Shown here piece after piece: positions 43,740 to 54,358 of a stretch of DNA of 64,000 nucleotides (positions are counted from its first letter, which is position 1; each line of letters starts with the position of its first letter). The stretch covers positions 361,001 to 425,000 of the forward strand of contig JACKJC010000001.1 of the NCBI GenBank assembly GCA_020638195.1, in the 5' to 3' direction. The translations under genes were made by a program, and so were the position numbers. The notes beneath the pieces were generated by a model. The model saw only the letters and a program-made list of their open reading frames with translations, did not search any database and had not been told where the DNA came from. The stretch comes from Methylobacteriaceae bacterium. Its GTDB lineage: Bacteria > Pseudomonadota > Alphaproteobacteria > Rhizobiales > Beijerinckiaceae.

Positions 43740-44153
43740 ATGGCGCATTGGTTGATGAAGAGCGAGCCCGCCGTCTGGTCCTGGACACAGCAGGTCGAGG
43801 CCGGGGCCAAGGGCACGTTCTGGAACGGCGTCCGCAACCACCAGGCCAAGCAATGCCTGATGGCGATGAAGAAGGGCGAGACCGCCTTCTTCTACCATTC
43901 CAACGACGAGCGCGCCGTCGTCGGAATCGTCGAGATCATCAAGACTTTCTATCCCGACCCGACCGACGAAAGCGGCAAGTTCGGCATGGTCGACGTGCGC
44001 GCAAAAAAACCGTTCAAGGTTCCCGTGCCGCTCACCGCGATCAAGGCGGAATCGAAGCTCGCGAAAATGGTTCTCGTCAACAATTCGCGTCTCTCCGTTC
44101 AGCCGGTGAGCGACGACGAGTGGAAGATCGTCTGCGCGATGGGCGGCCTCTAG
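43740..44153 (+). CDS. EVE-domain protein (thymocyte nuclear protein 1 family)
   Basis: A 137-residue EVE domain: MAHWLMKSEPAVWSW, TFWNGVRNHQAKQCLMAMKKG, TAFFYHSNDERAVVGIVEI and the C-terminal RLSVQPVSDDEWKIV. EVE domains share the PUA-like fold and are thought to bind modified nucleotides or bases in DNA or RNA. It starts 8 bp after gpsA and is followed 8 bp later by zapE, so it is inside a likely operon. Function in this position is unknown. Confidence 0.93.
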   Translation: MAHWLMKSEPAVWSWTQQVEAGAKGTFWNGVRNHQAKQCLMAMKKGETAFFYHSNDERAVVGIVEIIKTFYPDPTDESGKFGMVDVRAKKPFKVPVPLTAIKAESKLAKMVLVNNSRLSVQPVSDDEWKIVCAMGGL

Positions 44154-44161
44154 GACACGCA

Positions 44162-45334
44162 ATGGCCGGCACGATCCACAGACGCTATTCCGAACGCGTC
44201 GCCAACGGCGAGATCGAGAGCGATCCCGCGCAGGTCGAGGCGGTGAAGAAGCTCGACGCGCTCTGCGTCGCGCTGGGCGAGGCGCGCATGGCGCGCAAGT
44301 CGAGCGCGCTCGGTTGGCTGTTCGGCGCGCGCAAAACGCCGGAGCCGCCACGCGGCCTCTACGTCTGGGGCTCGGTCGGCCGCGGCAAGACCATGCTGAT
44401 GGACCTGTTCTTCGAGACGGTCGAGGTCCGCCGCAAGCGCCGCGCACATTTCCATTCCTTCATGGCCGACGTGCACGCCCGCGTGCACGCATGGCGGCAG
44501 AAGCTGAAGGCGGGCGAAGTGAAGGGCGACGACCCGATCGCGCCCGTCGCCGCCGATCTCGCGGAAGAAGCCTGGCTGCTCTGCTTCGACGAATTCGCCG
44601 TCACCGACATCGCCGACGCCATGATTCTCGGCCGCCTGTTCCGCGCGCTGTTCGAGAAGGGCGTCGTCGTCGTCGCGACCTCCAATGTCGAGCCCGGCGA
44701 TCTCTATCGCGACGGCCTCAACCGCGCGCTGTTCCTGCCCTTCATCGACATGATCCGGCAACGCATGGAGGTGACGAAGCTGGAGGCGCGCACCGATTTC
44801 CGGCTCGAGAAACTCTCGGGGTCCGACGTGTGGTTCTCGCCGTTGGGCGAAGAGGCGACTGTCAGATTACACAAGCTTTTCCGCGCGCTGACCGGCGCCG
44901 ACAAGGGCGCGCCCGACCATGTACGCGTTTTCGGCCGCGACGTGGAAATCCCCGAGGCCGCGCACAATGTTGCGCGCGTGCGCTACGAGGACCTCTGCGA
45001 CCGAGCGCTGGGCGCCACCGATTTCGTCGAGATCGCTCGCGTCTACCATACGATCGTGATGGACGGCATTCCCGTGCTCGATCCCGCCAAGCGCAATGAG
45101 GTGAAGCGTTTCATCGTATTGATCGACGCGCTCTACGATCATCGCGTCAAGCTGATCGCGGCCGCAGCCGCGCCGCCTCAGGCGATCTATGCCGGGACCG
45201 ACGGCCACGAGGCATTCGAATTCGACCGCACCGTATCGCGGCTGATCGAGATGCAATCGACCGAATATCTCGCTCTGCCGCACGGCTCGCTGTCCGATTC
45301 CTCGGGCGACACCGGCGGCATCGTGGAGACCTGA
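44162..45334 (+). CDS. zapE: AFG1-like ATPase / cell-division protein ZapE
   Basis: A 390-residue P-loop ATPase. It shows Walker A YVWGSVGRGKTMLMD, the RRAHFHSFMADVHARVH segment, and Walker B AWLLCFDEFAVTDIADA. The family also has VVATSNVEPGDLYRDGLNRA. ZapE binds FtsZ in E. coli and the mitochondrial homologue is AFG1/LACE1. A zapE-mdh-sucCDAB order is common in alphaproteobacteria, and it is seen here with a TetR gene inserted between zapE and mdh. The start ATG is at 44162; the frame is open upstream without homology. Confidence 0.94.
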   Translation: MAGTIHRRYSERVANGEIESDPAQVEAVKKLDALCVALGEARMARKSSALGWLFGARKTPEPPRGLYVWGSVGRGKTMLMDLFFETVEVRRKRRAHFHSFMADVHARVHAWRQKLKAGEVKGDDPIAPVAADLAEEAWLLCFDEFAVTDIADAMILGRLFRALFEKGVVVVATSNVEPGDLYRDGLNRALFLPFIDMIRQRMEVTKLEARTDFRLEKLSGSDVWFSPLGEEATVRLHKLFRALTGADKGAPDHVRVFGRDVEIPEAAHNVARVRYEDLCDRALGATDFVEIARVYHTIVMDGIPVLDPAKRNEVKRFIVLIDALYDHRVKLIAAAAAPPQAIYAGTDGHEAFEFDRTVSRLIEMQSTEYLALPHGSLSDSSGDTGGIVET

Positions 45335-45340
45335 CCCCGC

Positions 45341-45955
45341 ATGCCGGCCGAAGCGAATATGAGCGATCTTCCGGCCGACGCCCGCATCATGGAGGCAGCG
45401 ACGACCTTCCTGCGCCGCTACGGGCCGCGCCGCGCGACCGTCGTCGCGATCGCCGAATCGGCCGGCATGTCGCACGCCAACGTCTACCGGTATTTTCCCT
45501 CCAAGGCGGCGCTGATCGAGGAAGTCACGGCCGCCTGGCTCCGTCCGATCGAGTCGGAAGTTCGCGTCATCGCCGAAAGCCCGGACCCCGCGCCGGACAA
45601 GCTGGAACGCATTCTGGCCGCGATCCAGCGCGCCTATCGCGACAAGCTGGAACGCGATCCGCAGCTGTTCCAGATCCTCGCCGAGGCCGCCCAGATTGAC
45701 GCGCCAGTTGCGCGGAAGCACCGCGCCCGCCTGCAGGGGGCAGTCCAGCGGACCATCGAGGAAGGTTTCGTCCAGGGCAATTTCCGTCAGGTCGACATGC
45801 CGCGCGCGCTGGCGCTCGTCTTTGATGTGGCTCACCGCTTTCTGCATCCGGCCGCCATCGTAATGGACGCCCGCACGACCCGAACGGCGCTCAACACCCG
45901 CGCCAGTCGGGTGACACGCCTGCTGCTTCAGGAACTCAGGGCCGGGCGATATTGA
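45341..45955 (+). CDS. TetR/AcrR-family transcriptional regulator
   Basis: A 204-residue regulator. The N-terminal helix-turn-helix is RIMEAATTFLRRYGPRRATV and AIAESAGMSHANVYRYFPSK. The C-terminal ligand domain (HAALIVMD-like region) is poorly conserved. The ligand is unknown. It starts 7 bp after zapE and so may be read from that promoter. An inverted repeat just downstream (45963-45979), in the mdh leader, is a possible target. Confidence 0.9.
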   Translation: MPAEANMSDLPADARIMEAATTFLRRYGPRRATVVAIAESAGMSHANVYRYFPSKAALIEEVTAAWLRPIESEVRVIAESPDPAPDKLERILAAIQRAYRDKLERDPQLFQILAEAAQIDAPVARKHRARLQGAVQRTIEEGFVQGNFRQVDMPRALALVFDVAHRFLHPAAIVMDARTTRTALNTRASRVTRLLLQELRAGRY

Positions 45956-46258
45956 GTTATGAATTACATTGTTTGTAATCTGTAACCCGCCGCCCGCTGA
46001 TCGGGCGATCTGCTTAAAGAACGGTAACGCCTTGACCTCTCGGGCTTATGGTCGTCCCGCCCGGCGTAGATGACGCTCAAACGCCGCAATCTCGGCCATC
46101 TGAGTCTTTGGTTGCCTTGCCAGTTCCACATGTTCGGTTCAAAGAAGCGCGGCGTTCGCGGGACCGGCGCTATGCGACCTCCCGGAACAGCTGGCAAATT
46201 GGCGGGCGGGACCGTCCGCCCTTATCGGCCTTCGGGCGGTTCGACAGGGATGGACAAC
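45956..46258 (+). promoter_or_regulatory. 303-bp gap before mdh
   Basis: No gene is supported here. It includes the 6-5-6 inverted repeat ATTACA-TTGTT-TGTAAT (45963-45979), an A/T-richer patch at 45956-45985, and the likely mdh-sucCDAB promoter. The mdh frame stays open back to about 46070 but without homology. Confidence 0.5.
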
Positions 46259-47221
46259 ATGGCGCGTAAGAAAATCGCATTGATCGGAGCCGGCCAGATC
46301 GGCGGCACCCTGGCCCATCTCGCCGGCCTCAAGGAACTCGGCGACATCATCCTGTTCGACATCGCCGAAGGCACGCCGCAGGGCAAGGCGCTCGACCTCG
46401 CCGAATCCTCCCCCGTCGACGGTTTCGACGCCAAGCTCTCCGGCGCGAATGATTACAAGGACATCGCTGGCGCCGACGTGATCATCGTGACCGCCGGCGT
46501 GCCGCGCAAGCCCGGCATGAGCCGCGACGACCTGCTCGGCATCAATCTGAAGGTCATGGCCTCGGTCGGCGCGGGCATCAAGCAATATGCCCCCAACGCT
46601 TTCGTCATCTGCATCACCAACCCGCTCGACGCCATGGTGTGGGCGCTGCAGAAGGCCTCTGGGCTTCCGGCCAACAAGGTCGTCGGCATGGCCGGCGTGC
46701 TCGACTCCGCCCGCTTCCGCTACTTCCTCGCCGAAGCCCTCGACATTTCGGTCAAGGACGTCCACGCCATGACGCTCGGCGGCCACGGCGACGACATGGT
46801 CCCGCTCGTCCGTCACTCGACCGTCGGCGGCGTGCCGCTGCCCGACCTCGTCAAGATGGGCTGGCTCACGCAGGAAAAGCTGGACGCCATCGTCGAGCGC
46901 ACCCGCAAGGGCGGCGGCGAGATCGTCGCGCTGCTCAAGACTGGCTCCGCCTTCTATGCGCCGGCGGCCTCCGCCATCGCCATGGCCGAGAGCTACCTCA
47001 ACGATCAGCGCCGCATCCTCCCTGTGGCGGCCTATCTGTCCGGCCAGTACGGCGTGAAGGACATGTATGTCGGCGTTCCCGCCGTGATCGGCGCGAATGG
47101 CGTCGAGAAGGTCGTCGAAGTCGCGTTCGACGCCGCCGAGACCGAGATGTTCAAGAAGTCGGTCGCCGCGGTTCAGGGCTTGATCGAAGCCTGCAAGAAG
47201 ATCGATCCGGCCTTCGCCTGA
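46259..47221 (+). CDS. mdh: Malate dehydrogenase
   Basis: A 320-residue NAD-dependent enzyme of the LDH-like type, oxidising malate to oxaloacetate in the TCA cycle. It shows KIALIGAGQIGGTLAHLAGL, PRKPGMSRDDLLGIN, the ITNPLDAMVW segment and the MTLGGHGDDMVPLVRHS catalytic-His region. It is the first of the TCA genes in this cluster; a hairpin follows it before sucC. ATG at 46259 is used; another in-frame ATG lies at 46250. Confidence 0.98.
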   Translation: MARKKIALIGAGQIGGTLAHLAGLKELGDIILFDIAEGTPQGKALDLAESSPVDGFDAKLSGANDYKDIAGADVIIVTAGVPRKPGMSRDDLLGINLKVMASVGAGIKQYAPNAFVICITNPLDAMVWALQKASGLPANKVVGMAGVLDSARFRYFLAEALDISVKDVHAMTLGGHGDDMVPLVRHSTVGGVPLPDLVKMGWLTQEKLDAIVERTRKGGGEIVALLKTGSAFYAPAASAIAMAESYLNDQRRILPVAAYLSGQYGVKDMYVGVPAVIGANGVEKVVEVAFDAAETEMFKKSVAAVQGLIEACKKIDPAFA

Positions 47222-47235
47222 TCAAGTCACGAACG

Positions 47236-47265
47236 CCGCCGGCGCCCATGGCCGCCGGCGGTTTC
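47236..47265 (+). terminator. Hairpin between mdh and sucC
   Basis: Stem of 8 bp (CCGCCGGC / GCCGGCGG) with a 10-base loop, followed by TTTC. It is weak, and may permit partial read-through into sucC, whose start lies about 50 bp further on. Confidence 0.5.
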
Positions 47266-47317
47266 GCATCGGAAACCTTAGGGGCGCGCGACGCGTGCGC
47301 GAAAAGGGAAACTTCGA

Positions 47318-48517
47318 ATGAACATTCATGAATACCAGGCCAAAGCGGTCTTGAAGGAGTTCGGCGCGCCCGTCTCGCGCGGCGTCGCGGTTCTCGACGC
47401 CAAGGACGCGGAAGCCGCCGCCAAGTCGCTCGGCGGTCCGCTCTGGGTCGTCAAGTCGCAGATCCACGCCGGTGGCCGCGGCAAGGGCAATTTCAAGGAA
47501 GCCACGGCCGGCGACAAGGGCGGCGTGCGCCTCGCCAAGTCGGTCGACGAGGTCGTCGCCAACGTCAAGCAGATGCTCGGCGCGACGCTGGTGACCATCC
47601 AGACCGGCCCGGCCGGCAAGCAGGTCAACCGCCTCTACATCGAGGAAGGCTCCGACATCGCCAAGGAATTCTACCTGTCGATGCTCGTCGATCGCGCGAC
47701 CTCGCGCATCGCCTTCGTCGTCTCGACCGAAGGCGGCATGGACATCGAGGACGTCGCCCACAAGACGCCCGAGAAGATCATCACCTTCTCCGTCGATCCC
47801 GCGACCGGAATCATGGGCCATCACGGCCGTCGCGTCGCCAAGGCGCTGAACCTGACGGGCGACCTCGCCAAGCAGGCGCAGTCGCTGATCGAGAAGCTCT
47901 ATGCCGCCTTCGTCGCGAAGGACATGGAGATGCTCGAGATCAACCCGCTGATCGTCACCACCGACGGCAATCTCAAGTGCCTCGACGCCAAGGTGTCGTT
48001 CGACAATAACGCGCTCTACCGCCACCCCGACATCGCCGCCCTCCGCGACGAGACGGAAGAGGACAAGGCGGAGCTCGAGGCGTCGAAATACGACCTCAAC
48101 TACATCACGCTCGACGGCACGATCGGCTGCATGGTCAACGGCGCGGGCCTGGCCATGGCGACGATGGACATCATCAAGCTCTACGGCGAAAGCCCGGCGA
48201 ACTTCCTCGACGTCGGCGGCGGCGCGAGCAAGGAGAAGGTGACGGCGGCGTTCAAGATCATCACCGCCGACCCGAACGTGAAGGGTATCCTGATCAACAT
48301 CTTCGGCGGCATAATGAAATGCGACATCATCGCCGAGGGCGTGATCGCAGCCGTCAAGGAAGTCGGCCTCAAGGTGCCGCTCGTCGTGCGCCTCGAAGGC
48401 ACCAACGTCGACCAGGGCAAGAAGATCATCAGCGAATCCAAGCTGAACGTGATCCCCGCCGATGACCTCGACGACGCCGCCCAGAAGATCGTGAAAGCCG
48501 TGAAGGAAGCCGCCTGA
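47318..48517 (+). CDS. sucC: Succinate-CoA ligase beta subunit
   Basis: A 399-residue ATP-grasp subunit of succinyl-CoA synthetase. It opens MNIHEYQAKAVLKEFGAPVS and shows VKSQIHAGGRGKGNF. The C-terminal half has DGTIGCMVNGAGLAMATMD and NIFGGIMKCDIIAEG. It interconverts succinyl-CoA and succinate with nucleotide phosphorylation. The stop overlaps the sucD start by one base. Confidence 0.99.
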   Translation: MNIHEYQAKAVLKEFGAPVSRGVAVLDAKDAEAAAKSLGGPLWVVKSQIHAGGRGKGNFKEATAGDKGGVRLAKSVDEVVANVKQMLGATLVTIQTGPAGKQVNRLYIEEGSDIAKEFYLSMLVDRATSRIAFVVSTEGGMDIEDVAHKTPEKIITFSVDPATGIMGHHGRRVAKALNLTGDLAKQAQSLIEKLYAAFVAKDMEMLEINPLIVTTDGNLKCLDAKVSFDNNALYRHPDIAALRDETEEDKAELEASKYDLNYITLDGTIGCMVNGAGLAMATMDIIKLYGESPANFLDVGGGASKEKVTAAFKIITADPNVKGILINIFGGIMKCDIIAEGVIAAVKEVGLKVPLVVRLEGTNVDQGKKIISESKLNVIPADDLDDAAQKIVKAVKEAA

Positions 48518-49401
48518 TGTCCGTCCTCATCGACAAGAACACCAAGGTCATCTGCCAGGGCTTCACAGGCAAGAACGGCACCTTCCATTCCGAGCAGGCG
48601 ATCGCCTACGGCACCAAGATGGTCGGCGGCACCTCGCCCGGCAAGGGCGGCGCGACCCACCTCGGCCTGCCGATCTTCGACACGGTCGCGGAAGCGCGTG
48701 AAAAGACCGGCGCCGACGCCTCGGTCATCTACGTGCCGCCGCCGGGCGCGGCCGACGCCATCTGCGAGGCGATCGACGCGGAAATCCCGCTCATCGTCTG
48801 CATCACCGAGGGCATTCCGGTTCAGGACATGATCCGCGTGAAGCGTTCGCTGATCGGCTCCAAGTCGCGCCTCATCGGCCCGAACTGCCCGGGCGTGATG
48901 ACGGCCGGCGAGTGCAAGATCGGCATCATGCCGGGCAATATCTTCAAGCGCGGCTCGGTGGGCGTTGTCTCGCGCTCCGGCACGCTTACTTATGAAGCCG
49001 TGTTCCAGACCACGCAGGTCGGTCTCGGCCAGACGTCGGCGGTCGGCATCGGCGGCGATCCCGTCAAGGGCACCGAGTTCATCGACGTGCTCGAGATGTT
49101 CCTCGCCGACGACGAGACCAAGTCGATCATCATGATCGGCGAGATCGGCGGCTCGGCGGAAGAAGACGCCGCGCAGTTCCTCAAGGACGAGGCCAAGCGC
49201 GGCCGCAAGAAGCCGATGGTCGGCTTCATCGCGGGCCGCACCGCTCCTCCCGGACGTCGCATGGGTCACGCCGGCGCGATCATCTCGGGCGGCAAGGGCG
49301 GCGCCGAAGACAAGATCGCGGCCATGGAAGCCGCGGGCATCAAGGTTTCGCCCTCGCCCGCGCGCCTCGGCACGACGCTCGCCGCGCTGCTCAAAGGCTG
49401 A
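48517..49401 (+). CDS. sucD: Succinate-CoA ligase alpha subunit
   Basis: A 294-residue partner of SucC. It has a CoA-binding Rossmann start (VICQGFTGKNGTFHSEQAIA), VGGTSPGKGGATHLGLP and the GPNCPGVMTAGECKIGIMPG segment. The phosphorylated His lies in the RMGHAGAIISGGKGGA segment. It is translationally coupled to sucC. Confidence 0.99.
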   Translation: MSVLIDKNTKVICQGFTGKNGTFHSEQAIAYGTKMVGGTSPGKGGATHLGLPIFDTVAEAREKTGADASVIYVPPPGAADAICEAIDAEIPLIVCITEGIPVQDMIRVKRSLIGSKSRLIGPNCPGVMTAGECKIGIMPGNIFKRGSVGVVSRSGTLTYEAVFQTTQVGLGQTSAVGIGGDPVKGTEFIDVLEMFLADDETKSIIMIGEIGGSAEEDAAQFLKDEAKRGRKKPMVGFIAGRTAPPGRRMGHAGAIISGGKGGAEDKIAAMEAAGIKVSPSPARLGTTLAALLKG

Positions 49402-49410
49402 ACGGCGGCT

Positions 49411-49434
49411 GTTCCCCGTCCACGGGCGGGGAAC
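49411..49434 (+). terminator. Hairpin between sucD and sucA
   Basis: Perfect 8-bp stem (GTTCCCCG, 49411-49418; CGGGGAAC, 49427-49434) with an 8-base loop, 10 bases after the sucD stop, followed by a partly T-rich stretch (TTTGTTTTGG). A likely terminator or attenuator separating sucCD from sucAB. Confidence 0.6.
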
Positions 49435-49534
49435 CTGAATTTGTTTTGGAACGCATGACGCAGACGCGCGCCGCTATTGGCGCGCGCCTGATCCCGCGCG
49501 GCCGTTCGGGTCGCGCAATCCAGGGGAGTGCAGC

Positions 49535-52525
49535 ATGGCCGATACGGGATCGAATGGAGCCGGCGCGGGTCGCTCGTCGCAAAACGCATCCTTCGCAGAC
49601 ACTTCGTTTCTCTATGGCGGCAACGCGACCTATGTCGCGCAATTGCAGGACGCCTACGAGCAGAATCCGGCTTCGGTCGATCCGCAATGGCGCGAGTTCT
49701 TCGACGCGCTGAAGGACGACAAGGGCGCCGTCGAAAAGAATGCGCGCGGCGCTTCCTGGAAGAACAAGAACTGGCCGGCGGCGCCGAAGGGCGATCTCGT
49801 CAACGCGCTCGACGGCGACTGGCCGACCGCGGAAAAGGCGCTCGGCGACAAGATCAAGGCCAAGGCCGCCGCTTCAGGCGCGTCTGTCTCCGACGCCGAC
49901 ATCGTGCGCGCCACCCGCGATTCCGTTCGCGCCATCATGATGATCCGCGCCTATCGCATGCGCGGCCATCTGCACGCCAATCTCGATCCGCTCGGCATCG
50001 AGGCCCGCATGGATCACGAGGAGCTGCACCCTTCGAGCTACGGTTTCGAGGACGGCGACTACGATCGCAAGATCTTCATCGATCACGTGCTCGGCCTCGA
50101 ATACGCGACCATTTTCGAGATGCTCGCGATCCTGCGCCGCACTTATTGCTCGACCATCGGCTACGAATTCATGCACATCTCCGACCCTGCGGAGAAGTCG
50201 TGGCTGCAGGAGCGCATCGAGGGTCCGGACAAGGAAATCGCCTTCACGAACGAAGGCAAGCGCGCGATCCTGCAGAAGCTTGTCGAGGCCGAAGGCTTCG
50301 AGAAGTTCATCGACGTCAAATACACCGGCACCAAGCGCTTCGGTCTCGACGGCGGCGAATCGATGATCCCGGCGCTCGAGCAGATCATCAAGCGCGGCGG
50401 CGCGCTCGGCGCCAAGGAAATCGTGCTCGGCATGGCCCATCGCGGCCGCCTCAACGTGCTCTGCCAGGTGATGGGCAAGCCGCATCGCGCGCTGTTCCAC
50501 GAGTTCAAGGGCGGCTCGTTCATTCCAGGCGAGGTCGAGGGCTCCGGCGACGTGAAGTACCATCTCGGCGCTTCCTCCGATCGCGAGTTCGACGCCAACA
50601 AGGTTCATCTCTCGCTCACCGCCAATCCCTCGCATCTCGAGATCGTCGACCCCGTCGTGCTCGGCAAGGTGCGCGCCAAGCAGGACCAGCAAGGCTGCAA
50701 GCGCGACGACCGCCGCGCCGTCATGCCCCTGCTGATCCACGGCGACGCGGCATTCGCGGGCCAGGGCGTCATCGCCGAATGCTTCGGCCTGTCGGGCCTC
50801 AAGGGCCATCGCACCGGCGGCTCGATCCACTTCATCATCAATAACCAGATCGGCTTCACCACCTATCCACGCTATTCGCGTTCCTCGCCTTATCCATCCG
50901 ACGTGGCGAAGATGGTCGAGGCGCCGATCTTCCACGTGAACGGCGATGATCCCGAGGCGGTCGTGTTCGCCGCGAAGGTCGCGACCGAATTCCGGATGCG
51001 GTTCCAGAAGCCCGTCGTGATCGACATGTGGTGCTATCGCCGCTTCGGCCACAACGAAGGCGACGAGCCGGCGTTCACGCAGCCGCTGATGTATCGCAAG
51101 ATCCGCGCGCATCAGACGACGCTGGAAATCTATAGCGACAAGCTGATCGCGGAAGGCCTGCTGACGCGCGGCGAAGTCGACAAGCTCATGGGCGACTGGC
51201 GCCATCGTCTCGAGGCCGAGTTCGAAGCGGGTCAGGCCTACAAGCCCAACAAGGCCGACTGGCTCGATGGCCGCTGGGCCGGCCTCAAGGCCGTCGCCGA
51301 GAGTGACGACGACCGTCGCGGCAAAACGGGCGTCGATATCGACCATCTCAAGATGCTCGGCCTCAAGCTGAACGAGCCGCCGGAAGGCTTCAACGTGCAC
51401 CGCACGATCAAGCGCTTCCTCGACAATCGCCGCAAGATGGTCGAGACCGGACAGGGAATCGACTGGGCGATGGCCGAAGCCATGGCCTTCGCGACCTTCC
51501 TGTGGGACGGCCATCGCGTGCGCCTGTCCGGGCAGGATGTCGAGCGCGGCACATTCTCGCAGCGCCATTCCATGCTGATCGATCAGGAGACGGAGCGTCG
51601 TTACGCGCCGCTCAATCATCTGAACGAAGGCAAGCAGGGCAAGTACGAAGTCATCAATTCCATGCTGTCTGAAGAAGCCGTCCTCGGCTTCGAATACGGC
51701 TATTCCCTCGCCGAGCCGGAAGCGCTGACCTTGTGGGAAGCGCAGTTCGGCGACTTCGCCAACGGCGCGCAGGTTCTGTTCGACCAGTTCATCTCGTCGG
51801 GCGAACGCAAGTGGCTGCGCATGTCGGGCCTCGTCTGCCTGCTGCCGCATGGCTACGAGGGACAGGGCCCCGAACATTCCTCGGCGCGCCTCGAGCGCTA
51901 TCTGCAGCTCTGCGCCGAAGACAACATGCAGGTGGCAAACTGCACGACGCCGGCGAACTATTTCCACATCCTGCGCCGTCAGTTGCAGCGCGACTTCCGC
52001 AAGCCGCTGATCCTCATGACGCCGAAGTCGCTGCTGCGTCACAAGCGCTGCGTCTCGACTCTCGAGGAGATGGGTCCCGACTCGTACTTCCAGCGCTGGA
52101 TCGCCGACGACGCCGAGCGCCTGAAGGACGAGAAGATCAAGCTCGTGAAGGACGACAAGATCCGTCGCGTCGTCCTGTGCTCGGGCAAGGTCTATTACGA
52201 TCTCTACGAGGAGCGCGAGAAGCGCGGCGTCGACGACGTCTATCTGCTGCGCGTCGAGCAGCTCTATCCCTTCCCGCTGAAGTCGCTTGTCCAGCAGATG
52301 AGCCGCTTCAAGAAAGCCGATGTGGTGTGGTGTCAGGAAGAGCCCAAGAACATGGGTTCGTGGAGCTTTGTCGAGCCCTACATCGAATGGGTTCTCGGCC
52401 AGGCCGGCTGCAAGTCGAAGCGCCCGACCTATGTCGGCCGCCCGGCGTCCGCCGCCACGGCGACCGGAACCATGTCGCGCCATCTGGCGCAATTGAAGGC
52501 CTTCCTCGACGAAGCCTTCGCGTAA
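49535..52525 (+). CDS. sucA: 2-oxoglutarate dehydrogenase E1 component
   Basis: A 996-residue thiamine-diphosphate enzyme that decarboxylates 2-oxoglutarate and succinylates the lipoyl group of SucB. Signatures include FLYGGNATYVAQLQDAYEQN near the N-terminus, LGMAHRGRLNVL, INNQIGFTT, and GDDPEAVVFAAKVA with WCYRRFGHNEGDEP for ThDP binding, plus HGYEGQGPEHSSARLERYLQ near the C-terminus. sucB begins 45 bp downstream. Confidence 0.99.
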   Translation: MADTGSNGAGAGRSSQNASFADTSFLYGGNATYVAQLQDAYEQNPASVDPQWREFFDALKDDKGAVEKNARGASWKNKNWPAAPKGDLVNALDGDWPTAEKALGDKIKAKAAASGASVSDADIVRATRDSVRAIMMIRAYRMRGHLHANLDPLGIEARMDHEELHPSSYGFEDGDYDRKIFIDHVLGLEYATIFEMLAILRRTYCSTIGYEFMHISDPAEKSWLQERIEGPDKEIAFTNEGKRAILQKLVEAEGFEKFIDVKYTGTKRFGLDGGESMIPALEQIIKRGGALGAKEIVLGMAHRGRLNVLCQVMGKPHRALFHEFKGGSFIPGEVEGSGDVKYHLGASSDREFDANKVHLSLTANPSHLEIVDPVVLGKVRAKQDQQGCKRDDRRAVMPLLIHGDAAFAGQGVIAECFGLSGLKGHRTGGSIHFIINNQIGFTTYPRYSRSSPYPSDVAKMVEAPIFHVNGDDPEAVVFAAKVATEFRMRFQKPVVIDMWCYRRFGHNEGDEPAFTQPLMYRKIRAHQTTLEIYSDKLIAEGLLTRGEVDKLMGDWRHRLEAEFEAGQAYKPNKADWLDGRWAGLKAVAESDDDRRGKTGVDIDHLKMLGLKLNEPPEGFNVHRTIKRFLDNRRKMVETGQGIDWAMAEAMAFATFLWDGHRVRLSGQDVERGTFSQRHSMLIDQETERRYAPLNHLNEGKQGKYEVINSMLSEEAVLGFEYGYSLAEPEALTLWEAQFGDFANGAQVLFDQFISSGERKWLRMSGLVCLLPHGYEGQGPEHSSARLERYLQLCAEDNMQVANCTTPANYFHILRRQLQRDFRKPLILMTPKSLLRHKRCVSTLEEMGPDSYFQRWIADDAERLKDEKIKLVKDDKIRRVVLCSGKVYYDLYEEREKRGVDDVYLLRVEQLYPFPLKSLVQQMSRFKKADVVWCQEEPKNMGSWSFVEPYIEWVLGQAGCKSKRPTYVGRPASAATATGTMSRHLAQLKAFLDEAFA

Positions 52526-52570
52526 CGCTCAATCCATCTTTGCAGAGGCGCCGTAACGGCGAAACAGAAC

Positions 52571-53788
<1,218 letters not shown>

Positions 53789-53797
53789 GCCGCAACA

Positions 53798-54358
53798 GTG
53801 GCTGGGGCGAACTTCATCTTGATCGCAACATCACCGCAACTGCGCTTGTTTCAGTTGCGTACGATCATTAGCGAAGTCATGACGTTGGCTCACTGCTACG
53901 CGCCTCTTTGCGTACCGCGTCCGGCTACCCCCAACTACGACTTTATCGACGGCGTAATATCTTTCCTTGTCGATGGCTCAGTGGAGACATTTACACCCAT
54001 TAGTTGGGATATCTGGAACGTTGCCTCGTCCTTGAATCTTCACGAGTTCCGCGGAAACGAGCTCGCCTTCAAAGGCGACCCATCTCTCATGAAGTTTCTG
54101 GACGTTCACCTAAGACAACTATCAGCATATGCAGAAGCCACTCGGGCCAATGGCGCCAAAGATGTCGACGTTCATCAGTCACTAGAGCTTGCCAGAGATA
54201 TGGGCCGCGCCCTTTTTTCCGTCTACTCGCAGCTTGGTCTAGGGCCTGATGTGGTCGGCTTGGTGCGAGAAAAGCTTACTGGCGCGGATGGGTTCCTAAT
54301 GCACCTGTGCCTGTCGGGCATGCTCATTTCAACGAAACACAAAGCAGGTATCGCATGA
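53798..54358 (+). CDS. Orphan protein of unknown function, compositionally foreign, inside the sucAB-lpd operon
   Basis: A frame of 186 residues between sucB and lpd that I do not recognise. It has no signal peptide or clear membrane segment; the C-terminal half looks helical (FLDVHLRQLSAYAEATRANG, LELARDMGRALFSVYSQLGL). Its composition differs from its neighbours: bases 53941-54000 are 27/60 G+C (45%), versus 41/60 (68%) at 54361-54420 in lpd. Codon use is also unlike the C/G-ending bias around it. The start is uncertain: GTG 53798 or ATG 53879. Its TGA overlaps the lpd ATG (ATGA), so it looks translationally coupled. It may be recently acquired. Confidence 0.6.
   Translation: MAGANFILIATSPQLRLFQLRTIISEVMTLAHCYAPLCVPRPATPNYDFIDGVISFLVDGSVETFTPISWDIWNVASSLNLHEFRGNELAFKGDPSLMKFLDVHLRQLSAYAEATRANGAKDVDVHQSLELARDMGRALFSVYSQLGLGPDVVGLVREKLTGADGFLMHLCLSGMLISTKHKAGIA

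Noticed and set aside
49874..52492. 872-codon open frame on the minus strand opposite sucA
   Set aside because: It is antisense to a perfectly conserved sucA, has the Leu/Ala/Arg/Asp-rich look of high-GC antisense frames and no recognisable domain.
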